This document shows positions 5,308 through 7,180 of a DNA stretch of 7,180 nt, one piece after another; within the stretch, counting starts at the first letter, position 1, and every line of letters begins with the position of its first letter. The notes beneath the pieces are model-generated. The model ran no database searches. It was not told where the DNA came from and was given only the letters and a program-made list of their open reading frames with translations. The DNA lies in NCBI GenBank assembly GCA_946481025.1, contig CAMLNA010000176.1:1-7180 (forward strand). The letters run 5' to 3'. The position numbers were made by a program, and so were the translations under genes. The stretch is from an uncultured Rivibacter sp. GTDB lineage: Bacteria > Pseudomonadota > Gammaproteobacteria > Burkholderiales > Burkholderiaceae.

Positions 5308-6573
5308 CTACAGGTACTTCAGCCAGGCGATGTCGCGCCGCCGTGCCTTGAAGGCGGCAAAGGCGCGCACCGCCGGATACAGCGCCGCCGCGAGCAGCGC
5401 AGCGGTGGCCCACACCTGCCACATCGCCTCGAAGCCGAACACCGCGCCCTGGTTGGGCCCCCAGGCCGCCAGCGCCCCGAGGTAGAGGAACTTCAGCACG
5501 TACAGGTGCAGCACGTAGAAGAACATCGGCGCGGCACCGAACACCGCCAGCGGCGCCAGCCAGCGCGACTGCCTGTCGGCCGCGCCCTCGAACGCCCGCA
5601 GCAGCAGCAGGCCCACGCCCAGCGTGAGCGCGACGAACAGCAGCGACGGCGGGTACTTGGTGACGTTGACGAAGCCCATTGCCGTCTGCAACGCCGTGTC
5701 GCCCGCCGCCCAGGGTCTGTCGCCGTAGACATTCAGTGCGCGCAGCACCACGAAGCCCGCCAGCAACCCGGTGCCCCAGGCCAGCAGGCGGCGCCGGCGC
5801 ATGCCGGCGTCGGCACCGGGCAGGAACCACGGCCCCGCCGCATAGCCCAGCGCGATCACGCCGATCCACGGCAGCAGCGGGTAGGACGTGCGCAGTCGCA
5901 GCGACGGCGTCACGTCGATCCAGCCGCGGTCGTGCAGCACGGCCCACGGCACCTGCAGCAGGTCGCCGCTGGCGAAGTGCAGGCCGTCGAGCAGGTTGTG
6001 GCCCGCCACGATGACGAGGCCCGTGCCGATCAGCGCCCGCCGCGGCAGCCACACCAGCGCGGCCAGCGCCAGCATGCTGAGGCCGATGGCCCAGATGACC
6101 TGCAGGTACACGCGCGCCGGCGGGAACTGGAAGGTCCACGCGAAGTTGACCACCGTCATCTCGAGCAGCACGAGGAACAGCCCCCGTCGCCACAGGAAGG
6201 AGGACGCCGCAGCGCGGGCGCCGTCGCCATGGCGCGCACCGTAGAGAAACGCCGCAAGGCCGGCGAGGAAGACGAACACCGGCGCGCACAGGTGGGCCAG
6301 CACCCGGCTGAAGAAGAGCTCGGGCGCGGTGTTCGCCACGGCGATCGGATCACCGACCTGGTGGTGCAGGTAGAAGGTCTCGCGCACGTGGTCGAGCAGC
6401 ATGACCACGATCACGAAGCCGCGCAGCGCGTCGATGGACTGCAGCCGCGATGTCGCAGGGAGGGCACTGGGCGTGGAAGGCACTGGAGGCAAGGACGGGC
6501 GTTGAGCGGGCGCCGATGGTAGTGCGGGCCGGCTGCGCGGCGCAGCACTTCCGGCAAGGCCTGCCCTCGTCAT
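5308..6573 (-). CDS. DUF1624 / HGSNAT-catalytic-domain membrane protein
   Basis: A 421-aa multi-pass membrane protein of the DUF1624 group, a putative transmembrane acyltransferase of unknown substrate. Hallmarks: RLQSIDALRGFVIVVMLLDHVRETFY (43-68), FFSRVLAHLCAPVFVFLAG (87-105) with a conserved His94, RRGLFLVLLEMTVVNFAW (129-146), YLQVIWAIGLSMLALAALVWLPRR (166-189), AGHNLLDGLH (200-209), LRLRTSYPLLPWIGVIALGYAAGPW (235-259), NVYGDRPW (281-288), TKYPPSLLF (305-313) and APMFFYVLHLYVL (348-360). The family core begins near residue 43. The first 42 residues are Pro/Ala/Ser-rich and may be an untranslated or atypical extension; a GTG at codon 31 is a possible alternative start, and no clear Shine-Dalgarno precedes ATG 6573. 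It shares a 66-bp divergent region containing a candidate Fur box with the siderophore receptor gene. Confidence 0.88.
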   Translation of the reverse strand: MTRAGLAGSAAPRSRPALPSAPAQRPSLPPVPSTPSALPATSRLQSIDALRGFVIVVMLLDHVRETFYLHHQVGDPIAVANTAPELFFSRVLAHLCAPVFVFLAGLAAFLYGARHGDGARAAASSFLWRRGLFLVLLEMTVVNFAWTFQFPPARVYLQVIWAIGLSMLALAALVWLPRRALIGTGLVIVAGHNLLDGLHFASGDLLQVPWAVLHDRGWIDVTPSLRLRTSYPLLPWIGVIALGYAAGPWFLPGADAGMRRRRLLAWGTGLLAGFVVLRALNVYGDRPWAAGDTALQTAMGFVNVTKYPPSLLFVALTLGVGLLLLRAFEGAADRQSRWLAPLAVFGAAPMFFYVLHLYVLKFLYLGALAAWGPNQGAVFGFEAMWQVWATAALLAAALYPAVRAFAAFKARRRDIAWLKYL

Positions 6574-6588
6574 GGTTTCATCATTTGT

Positions 6589-6603
6589 TGCGAGTAATTC
6601 TCA
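6589..6603. promoter_or_regulatory. Candidate Fur box (7-1-7)
   Basis: TGCGAGT-A-ATTCTCA is an imperfect 7-1-7 inverted repeat (5 of 7 positions symmetric) and matches 10 of 14 defined positions of the Fur core TGATAATnATTATCA. It lies in an AT-rich island in an otherwise very GC-rich window, 36 bp upstream of a TonB-dependent siderophore receptor, the usual place for iron-responsive repression by Fur. It is 15 bp from the start of the divergent DUF1624 gene. Confidence 0.6.
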
Positions 6604-6609
6604 TTTATA
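6604..6609 (-). promoter_or_regulatory. Possible -10 element of the DUF1624 gene
   Basis: On the minus strand this reads TATAAA (5 of 6 to consensus), about 30 bases before ATG 6573, back to back with the plus-strand -10. No convincing -35 lies at 16-18 bp, so the call is tentative. Confidence 0.3.
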
Positions 6610-6639
6610 TTGCCCGCCTTTTGCCCCAGCCGGACCCGC

Positions 6640-7180
6640 ATGGAACTCGATCAACGCCACTTCCTCTTCGCCTCGCTGCTCGCGGCCGCCAGCTGCGGGG
6701 CCGCTCCGGCGGTCGCCCAGGAGGCTCCCGCCGCCGAAAACAAGGCGGCCCGCGAAAGCCAGGCCGAACTGCCCGCCCAGCACATCGTCGGCCGGCGCCA
6801 GTCGGGCCAGTACAACGCCGGCTCCTCCGCCGGCGCCACCAAGACCGACACGCCGCTGATCGAAGTGCCGCAGGCGGTTCGGGTGATGACGCGCCAGCTG
6901 GTCGACGACCTGAGCGCCCAGCGCCTGGACGACGTGCTCGACTACGCGGCGGGCGTCTCGCGCCAGAACAACTTCGGCGGCACCTGGGACAACGTCGCCA
7001 TCCGCGGCTTTGCGGGCCATGAAGACAGCACCATGTCGATGCTGCGCAACGGCATGCCGGCCAACCGCGGCTTCAATGCGCCGCGCGACACGGCCAACCT
7101 CGAGCAGATCGAATTCCTCAAGGGCACGATGGGCGCGCTGTACGGCAGCAGCGAGCCGGGCGGCACCCTCAACCTCGTGA
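6640..7180 (+). CDS. TonB-dependent siderophore receptor, N-terminal part (3' end cut by window edge)
   Basis: Start of an outer-membrane receptor that imports ferric siderophores or similar ligands using TonB energy. 180 codons are present; the family is usually around 700 aa or more, so most of the beta-barrel lies beyond the window. Residues 1-26 look like a Sec signal peptide (hydrophobic 8-18, cleavage expected after AVA, 24-26). An Ala/Glu-rich spacer follows, with a possible TonB-box region near 44-52. The plug domain is clear: TKTDTPLIEVPQAVRVMTRQ (67-86), LDDVLDYAAGV (96-106), IRGF (121-124), and LEQIEFLKGTMGALYGSSEPGG (154-175), which closely follows the siderophore-receptor pattern. 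The spacer is too short for an N-terminal signalling (STN) domain, so sigma/anti-sigma transduction is unlikely. No strong Shine-Dalgarno precedes ATG 6640. The candidate Fur box upstream suggests iron control. Confidence 0.93.
   Translation, partial: MELDQRHFLFASLLAAASCGAAPAVAQEAPAAENKAARESQAELPAQHIVGRRQSGQYNAGSSAGATKTDTPLIEVPQAVRVMTRQLVDDLSAQRLDDVLDYAAGVSRQNNFGGTWDNVAIRGFAGHEDSTMSMLRNGMPANRGFNAPRDTANLEQIEFLKGTMGALYGSSEPGGTLNLV

Larger units (their letters stand above)
6585..6611 (+). promoter_or_regulatory. Possible promoter of the TonB-dependent receptor
   Basis: TATATT (6606-6611) resembles a -10 element; TTGTTG (6585-6590) is a weak -35 at 15 bp spacing. The candidate Fur box lies between and over them, as expected for repression. 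The leader would be about 20 bases. Confidence 0.35.

Noticed and set aside
5295..5310. Palindrome TAGC...GCTA as a bidirectional terminator
   Set aside because: The middle does not pair when the outer bases do, and no T-run follows on either strand.
6685..6696. Possible lipobox (AASC) in the receptor's signal region
   Set aside because: The -3 residue is Ala rather than the usual Leu, a standard AVA cleavage site follows, and TonB-dependent receptors are not lipoproteins of this kind.
1..7180. CRISPR array, tRNA, rRNA, insertion sequence or defence island
   Set aside because: No regularly spaced repeats, transposase or integrase motifs, terminal inverted repeats or RNA-gene signatures were seen by eye on either strand.

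Overview
The window is very GC-rich (roughly 70% by eye), densely packed, and its codons strongly prefer G or C at the third position. Together with the gene families present (DUF1415, an MocR/LysE pair, DUF1624, a siderophore-type TonB receptor) this suggests a chromosomal segment of a betaproteobacterium of the Burkholderiales (Comamonadaceae or relatives). That is inference from composition and family content. No mobile element, tRNA, rRNA or CRISPR array is visible.

Layout. (1) 1-957, minus: a nearly complete PLP-dependent serine/threonine dehydratase of the serine racemase / threo-3-hydroxyaspartate ammonia-lyase type, cut by the left edge. (2) 1049-1621, minus: a DUF1415 protein. (3) A 105-bp divergent intergenic region. 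(4) 1727-2314 and 2332-3783, plus: a LysE-family exporter followed after 17 bp by an MocR-type regulator (GntR helix-turn-helix fused to an aminotransferase-like domain), probably one transcription unit. (5) A 126-bp intergenic region with a good sigma70-like promoter, a GC-rich hairpin and a strong Shine-Dalgarno sequence. (6) 3910-4212 and 4209-5297, plus: an antibiotic-biosynthesis-monooxygenase-fold protein, translationally coupled through a TTGA overlap to a multi-pass heparan-glucosaminide N-acetyltransferase-like membrane protein. (7) 5308-6573, minus: a second membrane protein of the same broad group (DUF1624), tail to tail with the first, 10 bp apart. (8) 6574-6639: a short AT-rich divergent promoter region with a candidate Fur box. 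(9) 6640 to the right edge, plus: the start of a TonB-dependent siderophore receptor.

How the genes may work together (inference). The left part is amino-acid related: a PLP-dependent ammonia-lyase, an amino-acid exporter and a PLP-sensing regulator that probably controls the exporter. The right part is envelope related: two putative membrane acyl-transferases, one of them sharing an iron-responsive-looking control region with an outer-membrane receptor. The most interesting signals are the shared Fur-box/bidirectional promoter, the coupled monooxygenase-acyltransferase pair facing a second acyltransferase-like gene, the imperfect direct repeats at the two ends of the DUF1415 gene, and the 5'-UTR hairpin beside the ribosome-binding site at 3879-3904. 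I did not find a clearly new defence or mobile system.
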